Positions 11,551-23,357 of a DNA stretch of 64,000 bases are shown in pieces. The stretch is from Schistocephalus solidus (taxonomy: Eukaryota; Platyhelminthes; Cestoda; Diphyllobothriidea; Diphyllobothriidae): positions 35,941 through 99,940 of the forward strand of contig WEDG01011729.1 in NCBI GenBank assembly GCA_017591395.1, read 5' to 3'. The notes below the pieces were generated by a model. That model did no database searches and was not told the DNA's origin. It saw only the letters and a list, made by a program, of their open reading frames with translations. Each line of letters opens with the position of its first letter. Within the stretch, counting starts at the first letter, position 1. Position numbers and translations under genes: made by a program.

Positions 11551-13615
11551 TAATTGCCACAAAATTAACAGAGAGTCAGCTGAGTTTTCAACAATAAGAA
11601 TATGAAAATATAAGGACTCAGCCTTTGGTTTGAGTCCCTTCCGCGATTGAGAGCAGATGCAGGGAGCACACAGCCGGCGTGAGTTTCAGAAAGCAGCAAA
11701 GATCGAGGGTCCAAGTCGCAATTTACAAACTCAGAGGAATATAAAGACAATTCTTTAATAATTTTCCAGCACCGTGTCTTCTACACTGAGGTAGAAACTA
11801 AAAACTCGTAGCCTCGACGCGCCAAGAGAATCGCACGAGAATCGACGATGAAGCTGAAGCCTCCACATCTCAGTATTCATATTGTAATTCTGCTGATGGT
11901 TATCGGTAAACGAAGCAGAGGTGGTTTAAAATGAGTGCACGAATATGATCCAATTATTTGCTGATCATACTTTTGACCTCCGTCCTTGGTCTTTGCTAAA
12001 TCACTTCATATGTTTCCTTATTAACAATCTTTTTTAAAAGCTTCTTAATTTTATATTAGCAAATTGTTTCATAAGGAGCTCCGTGGCCAAGCTTTTAAAA
12101 TAAATGGATTTTTTGAAATCTTTGCGCCCTCTTGTCCATCGAAGGGAAACCAAAAGTGCTTAACGCAATCTTCAGTCATAAATCTGAGTCCAGTTATGAC
12201 ATACCTTGTTAGGTATTTTGCTGCTCCTATTTCAGATACGTAATACGGAGCCAACGATTAGATACGCACACTCATTAGTCCTATAAATAATATCAATCGT
12301 GAGTATTCCTTCTCAAAGATTGCAAGCAAAAGATATCCACGTGTATTTAATTGTCCATTATTGGTGACATTCAACGTGGCTAGAAAAATCTACTCCTTCG
12401 AATTTTCACCTCATTTCTTTTGCCTTTGAAAGACTCTTTATATGCTCACTTACGAAAAGAAAATAAGAATAATTTGAGTACCCATTTTAGCACATGCGAC
12501 TGCATTACTTATTAATTCTACAACTTTATCAACCTAAAAGCACTCTCATTAGTGATCCCCCAATATATCTTCGATTTGGCTGAGTAACCCGTAGATCGTT
12601 GCTCATTGCATCTGTTCTCTGTATCGGAAATAAACTAATGCTGATATCTAAAAAGTTACTTACCGTTTTCCTTTATTTCACCCTGCTTTAACGGTAGCCT
12701 CCAAGATTTCTTGTACAGATCACGTAAAGTTATAACTGAGGTCATTTAGATTCCACCCTAGCAGCCTTCATCTTCAAACTCACATGTTATTACATTTTCC
12801 AAAGTCCCTTATCAGAAAGCAAGCATCGGAGAGCACGTGTAGAAGTGGATAACAGTGGCCTTCTAATAAATCCTAAATCATTTGGGACTTCGTGAAAAAT
12901 GTATTACCAAAGGAAAATGTTTTCTGATAAGTCACGTTTTAACCGTATTAAGCTACTTAAAACACAGAAAAACTAAAACAAAAATTATCCCTCTCACTAG
13001 CACATTGAATTCTGTTTGGGATTCTCTTTGTCAAAAGCGTGAATTGGTAGCTTAATTAACTTGTAAAACCTGTCCTCAACGGTAGAGTAATAGAAAAAAT
13101 ATTTTTTAAATGGTAATTAGTTTAAGGGTGAAGAATATTCTGCCGATCGTGGACTTTCGGTAAGGCTGATTGTGACAAGAATTGAAATCTTGAACATTTT
13201 AACGGACCACAGATTCAACAGACTTTTTTGTATCTACTAGAAAAACATTTCGCGTGCAGCCCGGATGGGAATGGTGTAATCGATGGTCTGTAAAGAGGGC
13301 CAGTGTTTCTTCCATCCCTACCGCTGACGTCTTTTTACCACTATCGTACCGTCTCACAGGCCCTTGACCGTCATCATCTCTAAGGCCCTCACCCGTCTTT
13401 GCCAACAGTGCTGCACTCCCGCCGGTATCTAACTGATAATTCGTGTCTCACTCCCACTCCAAACGGATCTTTTGTTCAGGTCCCCACCAAACCGCACAGC
13501 ACTGAGGACAGTTTTGCAACACACAAGGGGGTTTTGAACGCACCAAGAGACTGAACAGGTTGTTTAAGTGGATTGAAGACTCACATTTGGCGGGAACCCA
13601 GGATAGGGTTGAAGT
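11551..13615. other. Intergenic, no gene seen
   Basis: This stretch lies between two LINEs. It is AT-rich and has many stops in all frames. The short ORFs at 12,069-12,254 and 13,199-13,405 on the minus strand have no recognisable motif. A TGGCCGAGTGG word near 11,450 resembles a tRNA A box but has no B box at a tRNA-like distance. Confidence 0.4.
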
Positions 13616-14153
13616 GATCGAATGTATATTTGTATATTTTGAAGGATTACAGGCATTGCCCTTGATGAACCTATAAATGTTAAATTATCATTGCATATGT
13701 ACAGTCAATATAAAAAATGGTGTCCATTTAAAAATGTTTGTGTCAAAGCAAAAAAATAACTTCAAATGTGTTTTTCACAGCTAAAGGCGAAACATTGTGG
13801 AAAAAAGGTAGAGCCCGAAAGATTTTAAAAGGCTGGTTTTAAGTAATCATGATGTGAGAGTCGTCTTTTGTCAAATATGACGCCAGCAAGCCTTCTGTTG
13901 AAATCATAAATACTATCAGTGGTAACCGTCTCACTTGGTGACGAGTTCCATGACGAACCACTCGTTGGCTAAAAAAGTTTGCGGTTCAATCGCGTGCGTT
14001 CGCTATTGACCTTGTAAGGATGTCCACGCAGATGAGTTGTGCAGGCAAACTCGAAGAAATCCTCCGATCTCAGGGAGGAATCATAGCCCTCAGATAATCC
14101 AGAATGTCAAGAGCAGGCTACACAGTAAGTGCCGCTAAGAAAAAGGAAATAAG

Positions 14154-15406
14154 TCAAGCTTTTTCAATTTGTCTTGGTACGGTAAAAGTCTTAAGACCGT
14201 CGACCATCTTCGTTGCTCTCCGTTGCACCCGTTCGACGAGGTCAACATTTTTCTTCGTCAACGGTTTCCAAACTGGTATTTCGTAATCTAAATGCGGTCT
14301 CATGAAGACACCATAGACATTTCCGAAGAGATCAGGGGAATTTTTTAAACGCAAGTCTGATCCAATATAGTTTACATATGCCTTTTGGACTGCTTTCTTA
14401 CAGTGTTCTGAGGGCATCAAATTTGCAGTTGTCCACATCCCCAGATCTTTGTGTGATTCTACCTCCTTTAATGCAGTGCCATTAATAAAGTATTGGTATT
14501 TCAGAGATAATTTTCGACCGGCGCTTATGTGTAGGATCACGCACTTGGATACACTAAACTTAAGTAGCCACCTAGCCGACCAGGCACTTAGTTTGTCGAT
14601 ATTCGATTATAACCCTTTTGCGTCATTAACGCAGCTGACTTCAGTCCATATTTTTATGTCCTCTGCAAACATGACAGCTTCAAAATCTAGGTTATTGAGA
14701 CAGTCGTTCACGTAGATGACGAAGAGAAGGGGGCCGATACAGAACCCTGTGGATCACCACATTCTAATTTTGCCTATTCCAAGTTCGAGTTTCCAAAACA
14801 ACAACTCTCTCTACTCTGAAAGACAAGAAACTCTTGATCCAATTGAAATGTTTTTCCTTAAATTTTTACGTTCCAAATCTTTTGTAAAAGAAGCCCGTGT
14901 TGTACTCTATAAAAGGCCTTCTTGAAGTCAAAAAAACAACATATACTGGATGACCGTTGTCTGTGGCCTTTGTCCATTTCTCGTGCGACTGAAAGGCGTT
15001 CGTGAGACAGGAATGTCCTGCACGGTAGCCGTGTTGGACATCGCATAGGATTTGGTTGCTTTCCAGAAGATAACGCTCCATTATTTTCACACGCTATGGA
15101 AGTGAGCCTTTCAGGACGGTTATTTTCACATTCCAGTCGTGAACCTTCTGTATCGATCGGGGCGATGAATGCACACTTCCATTCTTCCGGAAGTTTGCTT
15201 TCTTCAAAGGACTTTTGGAACATGATGGACAGCTGTACACAGAGTTCATAAGCAAGTTCTCTAACTGCTAATGCAGGAATTCTATCCGGCCCAGGCGACT
15301 TGGCAGGCTTCATACGTAGTAATTCGGTTCTTAATATGGTCGCTAAACAGTCTAGGTCTAGGTGGATGAGAAGGAGGTGGAGGAGGAAGGGATAGGAGAA
15401 GTACAC
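14154..15406 (-). pseudogene. LINE reverse transcriptase pieces
   Basis: Frame 15406-14858 contains MKPAKSPGPDRIPALAVREL, KLPEEWKCAFIAPI and, after a shift, FFDFKKAFYRVQHGLLLQKI, where the catalytic D-x-x-K-A-F-D has become KAFYRV. Frame 14540-14154 contains ISAGRKLSLKYQYFINGTAL, ESHKDLGMWTTANL, MRPHLDYEIPVWKP and ERVQRRATKMV, the usual thumb region of CR1-like RTs. The YADD box between them (about 14,600-14,720) is decayed. Several stops and frameshifts prevent function. Confidence 0.65.
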
Positions 15407-15999
15407 ATTGGTTGAAAAACTGGTGGAATAGCAGCAAAATTATTAGGCACTCGGTTGAAGACGGTCTGAAAAGAATTTGGAAAGAAGGGATGCTTTAACC
15501 TAGTCGTCGGTCTCCAGTTTTCCATCTGCAGACCTAAGGGCAGGTATCATGTCCTGAAATCTCTTTCTACTCTGTATGTAGCCATATAGCATTTTGGGGT
15601 GTTCAAACGATTTTTTGCCGAATCTTTAGTTCTAACTCCCTCCGCAGCTTAGTAGCCCTCACACTTAAAAACGTTGCGTTGCTGCTTATATTCATGTAAG
15701 TGAGCATCGGAGCCGGTTTGTCTGTAATGCCTCCAGAATCGATTTCTTTTTTTGAACGAGGCCTGTGAGTTTGAGTTTATCCACTTTGGGCGGTTTGTGG
15801 TTGTCTTTCTCCTGAAAGGAAAGTTGAGGTTAACATTCTTTTTCAATAACGAGCTCAATATCATCCGATCTTTATGGGTTCCACCCTGTATTTCTGTTTC
15901 CCAGGATATTTCTGTCATTTGTCTTTTCATAAGTGAGTAGTCCCCCTTCAAAATGTATCTTTTTCAATTATCGGGTAAATTTGGTTTGGAAAACAGTGA

Positions 16000-16612
16000 T
16001 TACTCAAAGCAGAGCGTAATGTGATTAATTGACCCTAATGGCGGTCTATCCTGTAGGTCTAGCCCATTTTCCTCATCTCGGGTAAAAATCAGGTCATAAC
16101 AGTTTGACTGTTGTCCTTCTCTCGTCCAAAAGGTGACGTTCTGACAAAGAAGTTTTTCTGTTGCCCATTTTAGTAGTTTGTGGTTGTAAAATATCTGGCA
16201 TTCCCTGCGCAGTCCATGTTTTCCCGTCAATACCAGGAGTGCTAAAATCCCCAACAAAAAGGACATCTTTCTTCTCGCTGGCTTTGTAGAGTTCCGTTAT
16301 GAGAATGAGATCCTGATCGGAAGTCTGATAAGGCTAACAATACACTATCGATATCGTCAGTGGTCTGGAATACTAAGCAGAAATAGTAATGCTTAAGACT
16401 TCCACTTCGCGTAATGGAATGTGTATGTCTGCCATAGCGATCAGCTTGCGAGTGACATAAACTATGACTCCTCGTCCTCCTCCTCCTCCTCCTCGACTTG
16501 TTCTATCTCTCCTGAAGTGCTGATATCCTCTGATTAGTATTTTGGAATCAGTAATGTCTGCAGTAAGCCATGTTTTAGTTAAAACCATAACGTCTGGTTT
16601 AATTTCATCCAC
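16000..16612 (-). pseudogene. LINE endonuclease pieces
   Basis: Frame 16612-16373 reads MDEIKPDVMVLTKTWLTADI, then GYQHFRRDRTSRGGGGGG and VIVYV. It is the E-T-W block of the LINE endonuclease with the Glu replaced by Lys (TKTW), then the 'RxDRxxRGGGV' block. A (TCC)n-like run at 16,477-16,494 encodes an expanded glycine tract. Frame 16266-16000 contains QQSNCYDLIFTRDEE and PLGSINHITL, the 'LDLIxTxxxE ... PLGxSDH' block with the catalytic Asp replaced. The changed residues and the frameshift show it is inactive. Confidence 0.6.
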
Positions 16613-16779
16613 AACGTTTCTTAGGTTGTCCAGTTTGTTGAACAGGCTTTAAACATTTACGAAGATGACTTTCAATAATAGATTCGTCAGGGGGACCCAG
16701 CCTTCATTGTTACATGTTTTGGACACAGGAAGGACACATTTATCTGGACTATTTGACCGTCTTTGATTTTTAGCCGTTT

Positions 16780-17549
16780 CTACCCTCTGCCAATTCTCTC
16801 CCTCAATTCTCTCCGTAGTTCCCTCATTTTCAGCCATTCCCTCAGCTCGTAGTCCGGCTGAAAAAACCCTTGTTTGTGCGATCCCTGTAAATTCATTTTT
16901 CCTTCTAACATAAGTGCTGCCTGGGTTTCCTTTTCTAAAATACTTTTAAGAGGCCTTGGGGATATTCCCATGTCGCGGCTGCGGTCTGCTTTGCCTAGTC
17001 GGAAAGCTTTTTACAAGGTGTAAATTTCCCCTTTCTTCAGGACTGCACTGGCATATTCATGAAGAAGATCTAGATCACTCGTTTCTTCGGAATGCAGGAC
17101 GTGGATTCTGGGACAACCCGTATTACAATATTTTGCTTACGCTTTATGGGCGAGGTCCTAATTTGCCCACCCACGCTAGGGTGGGAGTACACAAAGGTGA
17201 AGTTACTCGTGGGTGCTGACACTTCAACATGAGAGTAATTTTTGTCCGACGCTGGAATTCTGGGACTTACATTTTTGGATTAAATATTACCTTTTTCTAC
17301 CGAAACTTGTTTCTTCATTTTCTGGGATCCCTGCTGTTCACCCTCTTTCCTTGCTGGAGACTGTTTAACGGCTTCACTGAGCTCCGTAGTCGAAGCGTCA
17401 TTTTCATTATTGGATGTGATGGCTACGAAAGCTGTGCACGATAGTGTGCGTTTGTCTTCCTCATGTTCCACCGTTAGGGACTGCTTGTGCTCGAGTAAAA
17501 TCTGAGGAGGTTTCCTAAACTTCCCTATCTCCATCTTCAGCCCTTGCAT
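16780..17549 (-). pseudogene. LINE N-terminal domain, broken
   Basis: Frame 17549-17280 is lysine- and glutamate-rich and looks like the coiled coil and linker of LINE ORF1 protein. Frame 16971-16780 holds SPRPLKSILEKETQAALMLE and a following NLQGSHKQGFF. This lines up with RPRPLKNILENEAQAQLLLQ and LQGPHSEVFF of the 9,589-10,779 ORF. As there, this domain lies immediately ahead of the endonuclease. Confidence 0.5.
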
Positions 17550-17720
17550 GTCCTTTTCAATATCCCAAATTTTTTGAAGATGTTAAAAGCATATCGCACA
17601 CGCTTCGACCTCGTAATTGACATCCAAAAAACTTATGAACCTCTTGGCCCGTTTGGCAGGAGGTGACTTTAAGGAAACATACCTGGAATTAAGGTCATTC
17701 GTATTATGATTAGTGTTAAT

Positions 17721-19198
17721 TTCATCATCCTAACTTAAATCAGTGATTCTGTCGTGTGGCGATAGCTAAGTGGTATCACTGTCGTTTCCCCCACACTGGT
17801 GTCTTTGTTTGATCCTCGGTGGTACCACGTATTTTGCACGATTACCGAAGGGTATAATTTTGACTTCCATGATAGATCACAAAAACGATAAATATGTTAA
17901 AATATAGAAAAAGGTTATAGTGGAAGCAACTTTATGAATAAAATATCGAAATGATTCAGCCCTCTGTAGACTGGAAGATCTCGTGGAGTTTCTGGCGAGA
18001 AGTGCACAAGAGGAGTATATCGGACGTTTCCGCTGTTGTTCTGCAGAAGTCTTATGAGGAGGAAGAGTATGTCGAATAGAATCCAAAGCTTAATAAATAA
18101 AGTCCACAAGAGCGACCAGTAGACTGAAATCTTGAAAGGAGTAAATTCCTCGGAGGTCGAAAATTTTAAACTGAATTCGAAGGGCATGCTATCGATTTTG
18201 GTGAAGATGCCGGTGCCCCTTCTACTCTAAATGGCTGACCCCTGTCCCCACGGTTTTCATCGCCGCATATCGTTGTCCCCGCTCAGTGTCATAATTCCTT
18301 CGTCCCGAGCCGGCAGCTGCCCACAGCGTTGCACTTTCAACCGGTTATCTAACGGACATAAAAGAATTCCTCTCACTCCGTACGGGACATATATACATGT
18401 AATGCTCTCTTCCTTATTTTATATTGTACTCTTTCATAAATTTATATATTTTTATTATAAGAACCCATTTCCTACATTTCTGTCGTTTTTTCTAATGACG
18501 TTGCGTTTGAGTAATTGGCATGGGACTTAGAGACGCTGTTCATCACGCGCATCAACTAATAACGACTACAGGTGTGTTACTCACCCGTGCGTTTGCCAAC
18601 CTAGAAGTCTTTGGCCACTGCAACGTTAAAAGCATGAAAAAGGTAAGTGAGTAACCTAGAGCTATGTAGAACATCTTTACTTTAGCATCTCTTGTCGCGC
18701 TTTGTGATTGTTTCTATTACTATAAGACAGGTTGCTAACGATTAATGTCGGCACAAACCTGGATCAAAAAAGTGTTGCAGGACTGCACTAAGCGAAGAAG
18801 CTTCGATTTTTAAGTTATAGCTTTAATAAAACTCAGTAAATTCCCCTAAACTATGCTGCATACACTTTATGATCGGCGTGGTGGTCAGTTCTCAAAGGTT
18901 TTGCCTATTATCCCCAGAGTTTTTTCCAGAATTTCCGTTTAAGATGTTATTGTAGTTATAGAATCTTTTTATCTGATTATCTGCATCAATATAACAACTC
19001 AATTGCCACTTGGGTTTCAGAAAAAGAATAAATTAAGTTAAATTACCTAACTGACCTTGATGAAATGTTTTGTTTGTCCGAACAAATACTCGCTTTTGAC
19101 CTTGTGCTGAATTAAACAAGGAGAATCCTGACCAGGCTTTTATCCCAAGATTGCAAGTCGCTTATTCAACCACACGGACTGCTTAGTTTGTCTTAACT
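17721..19198. other. Upstream region of the flippase gene
   Basis: No gene is recognised. At 17,755-17,825 a tRNA-like relic is visible (TAGCTAAGTGGTA, then TTTGATCCT at a tRNA-like distance), probably an old SINE head. The promoter of the flippase gene should lie here or further upstream if there is a non-coding first exon. I see no convincing TATA box or initiator. Confidence 0.35.
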
Positions 19199-19232
19199 AT
19201 GAGCTTCAATTGTGTCTCAAAAAAGAACAAGC

Positions 19233-20439
19233 ATGGTCAATTGTTGGAATAAACTTAAAGTTAAAGTTGGCCTAAAAAGGCCACCCCTCCCCGACAAACG
19301 TGTCATTCCTGTTGGTCCAGTTTCTCAGTCTACCTTCGTGTCTGAGCCTTATTCTCTAAAGAAACTCTATGGAAATAACGAGATTAACACAGCCAGATAT
19401 ACTTGGTATGGATTTATTTTTCCAAAATTTGGAGGAACAGGCTCAGCGCATTGCCAACTTCTATTTCTTGTGCATCGCTGTCATTCAACTATTCACTGAC
19501 TCACCTGTCTCGCCCATTACGTCTATCCTTCCGTTGGTTTTCGTCATACTTCTCACGATGGTAAAACAAGGCTATGAAGACTGGCTCCGTCACCGCGCCG
19601 ACCGTGAAGTCAATAACGCACCTGTCCAAATAGTGAATATCGATGGAGAGCTGACGACTTCGAAGGCATATGAAATTAAAGTCGGTGACATTGTTCTGGT
19701 TCGAGCGAACGAAACATTTCCGTGCGATTTACTTTTAATTAGTTCGAGTGAAGAAAATGGCGAGTGTTTCATTACAACTGCCAGCCTGGATGGAGAAACG
19801 AATTTGAAACGCTTTTTAGCCATATCAGCCACAAAAGGATTAGATTCGCCTGAATTGATAAGCAAAAAGCTCAAGGGAACAATAACTTGTCAGCAGCCAA
19901 TCGATGATTTTTACAAGTTTTTCGGCAAAATTGAGGTGACTGTCGATGAATCAAACAAAGTCATCACACAACCTGTAAATCCTGAATGCCTTCTTCTTCG
20001 TGGAGCCCAATTACGAAATACGGACTTTGTGTACGGTTGCGCCGTATATACAGGAGCAGACACAAAAATGTCATTGAATTCAAAGGGAAAACAAACGAAG
20101 TATTCGCAAATTGAACGAAAACTGAATAGTTTTCTTCTTGTCTTTCTAGGGCTGTTGCTGTTTGTGAGTGCATTTTACACCGTTCTTAAATATTTTCTTA
20201 AACCCTCAACCGCCTGGTATATATATCTCCCTGAAACGTCTACCTGGCAGGTCGTCCAAGACTTTCTTGGCTTCCTTGTCCTCTTCAACTACATTATTCC
20301 AATTTCTCTGTATGTGACGATCGAGTTGCAAAAGTTTTTTGGATCCATGTTCTTTGGTTGGGATGTCGAAATGTATGATGCCGAAATGGATCAACCCGCC
20401 GTTGTCGTCACTTCAGATATTCTCGAGGAAATGGGACAG
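19233..20439 (+). CDS. Flippase exon 1: N-terminus, membrane segments 1-4, actuator domain
   Basis: I chose the ATG at 19,233. The frame opens after a stop at 19,200-19,202 and reads through RVIPVGPVSQSTF, YSLKKLYGNNEINTARYT, as in ATP11 N-termini. Between 19,401 and 19,435 the frame must shift by one base to reach NLEEQAQRIANFYFL (membrane 1). From there it is open to 20,439. Membrane 2 precedes KQGYEDWLRHRADREVN. The actuator loop holds TTASLDGETN (DGET codons 19,789-19,800), which drives dephosphorylation. Membrane 3 and 4 follow, the latter with NYIIPISLYVTIEL, a P4 signature. The exon ends EEMGQ at a GT donor (20,440). Length 1,207 nt is 1 mod 3, matching a single extra base. Confidence 0.88.
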
Positions 20440-21202
20440 GTACGATCTTCTACGCTATTTACCCGTAGTGTTTGTTGGCATTTATTAACCTTAAGAACTC
20501 TATTGCAATGTATGCAAAATCGTTGGAGATAACTGTGGTGAAGTATAATGAAACGCTCAAAAGTTTTTTATGGATAACTAATCTTCCCTTTAAAATAGTT
20601 CGCTCTTTCGCGGCAAGTGTGTGCTATCTACTATATTGCATTAAATATTGAATGCAGCCTCTTACAAAGCGTTAACATTTTAAACTGATTAAACGCAAGT
20701 TCATACACTTCTACCTTTCATATTTTTCGAATTCTCTATTAGTGGTTTACGTTTCCAATTCTAAGCCGGTTCTGCATATCAAAGACTGTTCAAACAGAAT
20801 GTATGTGTTCAAAAAGTTTAAACTTTAAGGCCCGTTTGATTGAAATTGTCACTAAATCTCCTCATGTTTTCAGACAACAAGGGTGTTTTCCAAGCAGGGC
20901 GAAATTTTTGATCCATTCTAGGATCTTATGTGTAGTGTTAAATTTGAAAACTCGAAAACGGAATCTTTACTGTAGGCTTGGGAAATAAAAGTTAAATCAA
21001 GCTCTGTTGCAAGAAATTTAGTTGACGATAGGGGCTGTTTCAAGGTTTCAACCAGACATTTAACAGCGTTTTTGCTTTTACGTAAATTGTGATCGTAATA
21101 ATGATAACTAAAACGTAGAGAATTCTGTGTTTGCACATAAAATGATAACGCATGCTTCACGATTTGCATCCCTAAAATTGTCCTTTTTCGTGTTCACTGT
21201 AG
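20440..21202 (+). other. Flippase intron 1
   Basis: GTACGA to CTGTAG, 763 nt, AT-rich. No repeat or gene recognised in it. Confidence 0.7.
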
Positions 21203-21299
21203 GTGCAATATTTATTTTCGGATAAAACCGGTACTCTAACAGAGAACACAATGATATTTCAAAGATTCGCAGTGGCCGGTGGAGCATTTCTAGCCAAAG
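21203..21299 (+). CDS. Flippase exon 2: phosphorylation site
   Basis: The exon starts after CACTGTAG and reads VQYLFSDKTGTLTENTM, joining in phase 0 to EEMGQ. DKTGT (21,221-21,235) carries the aspartate that is phosphorylated by ATP in every P-type ATPase. The frame continues to GGAFLAK and would hit a TAG at 21,338. Splicing at the GT at 21,300 avoids this. Confidence 0.85.
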
Positions 21300-21348
21300 G
21301 TCGCCATATCTTTCCCTCTCGCCCCCACCACCGGAACTAGCACCTCAG
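21300..21348 (+). other. 49-nt mini-intron (phase 1)
   Basis: The interval begins GTCGCC and ends CACCTCAG, with a pyrimidine-rich middle (CTTTCCCTCTCGCCCCC). Removing exactly these 49 bases joins K-(g|aa)-D in frame, turning exon 2 plus exon 3 into 414 nt (138 codons) and removing an in-frame TAG. The donor lacks the usual GTRAGT, so it is weak. Very short introns are known in flatworms. The alternative is a one-base sequencing error or frameshift near 21,299. Confidence 0.6.
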
Positions 21349-21665
21349 AAGATCTGCAGTCGCCAAGGATCTCAGCAGCAGGCATTCCAAGCAGTGACAT
21401 GCCCATGACAGCACTCAATCTTTTCCTACATCTTGCATTGTGCCACACCGTCCGAGTAGAACGAGAGGCGGAAAGGCTCGATGGTGAAGTAAAGCCGAAG
21501 AAAAAGAGAAAGAAACTTCGAATACATCTTGATAAACGAAAAAAAGTCGCGCCGCGTCGTGCAACCAGTGTGTATCGTCGCGTCTCTGCAATGCATGCGG
21601 CTGCAGCCGCTTTTGACAGCATTCGTCGAGGTGATACTATCACCAATGACGAATATGATTATCAA
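21349..21665 (+). CDS. Flippase exon 3: lysine-rich insert of the N domain
   Basis: After the mini-intron the frame reads EDLQSPRISAAGIPSSDMPM, then LNLFLHLALCHTVRVERE, matching 'FLRALCLCHTV' of ATP11 proteins. A basic stretch (KPKKKRKKLRIHLDKRKK) and an alanine-rich MHAAAAAFDS follow. These are longer than the corresponding loop in vertebrate ATP11 proteins. The exon ends NDEYDYQ at a GTGAGT donor (21,666), and joins in phase 0 to ASSPDEKAF. Confidence 0.82.
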
Positions 21666-22511
21666 GTGAGTTTCGAACTATTTATAAGCAATTGAGTCGA
21701 ATGCTCGTTAACAATTATAACAGGGAATTTCTCACACACCAGCACAGAACTCACATGTCGAAGCAGTGGCTGTTTGGTTGGATAACCTTATTCAAAATAT
21801 CAGCGTTAAGTATAATAACATATGATGAAGGGCACCCAATTCAAGTAACGGCGACCGGTCTTCATTCTGTTATCTGCTGGTTGAATTTATGTGGTGCCGC
21901 TTACTCAAAGACGATCTGTTTAAAACGCTGCATTTATGTGGTGCCGCTTACTCAAAAACGATCTGTTTTAAACACTGCATTTATGCACGAAAAGGTCAGG
22001 AAACACATTACCTCTACTGAGCATTCTACAAGTATACCTGTCATTCAGTGAGCAAGGGCCTTTTTGAATTTCAACGAAGATCGAAGTAACTCTCTTTTTT
22101 ACTTTTGCTGCCCCAAAAATGTGATAGGTTTGCATAATTAATTTAAAATTTCTATGGGTCTGTTTGTTTGCTTTCATGCATCTTCCACAATCTTCATGGT
22201 TAATAGCCTCAAGGCGTCTTATTTATCCTGTGCATCTATCGACAAAGCTACTAAGGCCCAAACCATATGATAAACCTTCTCCGTTGAGCTGCTTTGGGTT
22301 AGGACACCTCAGTTTCCAGAAATCCTCATTCCGTATTGGTTAAGGGTGGGATGTAGTCATTTTACTAGTCTTTCGATTTTTTTTGCAATAAGCGACCAAC
22401 AAACCAGTGGGCTATTTAGAAAGGCCGCCTTGTATTTTTGACCATCACTGTATTTTTTAGGTTGTCGCGTGCATTAGAGTTACCATCCTTTCTTAATAAT
22501 ACCTTTTTCAG
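21666..22511 (+). other. Flippase intron 3 with a 47-bp tandem duplication
   Basis: 846 nt from GTGAGT to TTTCAG. Two adjacent copies of a 47-bp unit beginning ATTTATGTGGTGCCGC lie at 21,885-21,931 and 21,932-21,978, with a few differences. The start of a third follows. Confidence 0.7.
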
Positions 22512-22598
22512 GCTTCTTCGCCTGATGAGAAGGCCTTCGTTGATAGTTGTCGTGACTTCGGCGTGGTATACCACGGCATTGACAGCACTGGCTTTTTG
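22512..22598 (+). CDS. Flippase exon 4: ASSPDE box
   Basis: An 87-nt exon between TTTTTCAG and GTAGGT reads ASSPDEKAFVDSCRDFGVVY and ends in GFL. SSPDE(K/I)A is a conserved part of the nucleotide-binding domain of P4-ATPases. Both joins are phase 0. Confidence 0.85.
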
Positions 22599-23357
22599 GT
22601 AGGTACTTTTTGCTTATCCCTCTGTACCTACCTCGTGCTCTGGTTTGACAGCCCAACGATCTGTTCCGAAGAGCATAGTCAATGTCTTCCGTATCGTTCT
22701 TCACCATCGTGTCAGTGTTAATCCCTTCTTTACGTCAGTAGAACCAGCTCTTTTCGTTTGTATAATTTTTGGGTACCGACAAATCACCTCCACATTGTGT
22801 TAAGGTCAATGGAAGCGCAAAGCACGGGAAAAGGTTGCCAAACCATTTTAACTTTGACAAGTGCTAAACGACCAGCCGTTGTCTTGGCAACTAAGGTAAA
22901 CAGGGACGCGGCTTCCTTCCCAGATTCGACAAAGGGCGGCGTCAATGAGAGCAGTAGAGTGCTCGCTTACTACCTCACCTCTCCGACACCTCAAGGTAGG
23001 CTAGACGCGCAAAGCAGAGGACGGAAATGTTTAGGGGCATCACCTCCCTCTATCGCAGTTTATGCTCTCCCCGTGGTTTCTTTAGCTCTGCGTAGAGGTT
23101 GCATGCCTTCGATGCCCCACTGACAAAGTTTATCGTTCAGTCTTTAAACTGCGAAACGGAGCTTGCTTTTAAAAATATACTCTTCAGCCTTGCTTGATCT
23201 TTTAGGATATTTTCTAGATGTTTTTCATCATCCTGTTGAGAACATTAGAGATCTTCGTTGGTTTTCGAGACCTTTACAAAGTGCTCTGGGCATTTTAGTG
23301 GGCGGAAACAAATAGCACTTTTGGCTACCAAAACAGGATTGAGTTATAGATAGGAAT

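Larger units (their letters stand above)
13620..17720 (-). mobile_element. Second CR1-like LINE, more decayed
   Basis: The minus strand repeats the plan of the 7.15-11.55 kb LINE. An SPPAKRAKRF word lies at about 17,640-17,700 and a coiled-coil region at 17,549-17,280. SPRPLKSILEKETQAALMLE follows at 16,971-16,780, then endonuclease pieces (16,612-16,000), RT pieces (15,406-14,860 and 14,540-14,154) and a C-terminal region with RGHPYKVNSERTRLNRKLFS near 14,030. The 3' end lies near 13,620, where the element strand reads GGCAATGCCTGTAATCC followed by TATAC-type repeats. Many stops and shifts make it inactive. Word-by-word similarity shows the two LINEs share an ancestor. Confidence 0.65.

Noticed and set aside
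19590..20394. Minus-strand ORFs of 60-94 codons in the flippase exon
   Set aside because: They are shadows of the plus-strand flippase coding sequence.
21203..21665. Frameshift or pseudogene call for the DKTGT exon
   Set aside because: A 49-nt GT-AG interval at 21,300-21,348 restores the frame exactly, so a mini-intron explains it better.
22758..23123. 121-codon plus-strand ORF in intron 4
   Set aside because: No motif, no splice context, no repeat of the composition seen in the flippase exons. Likely chance.
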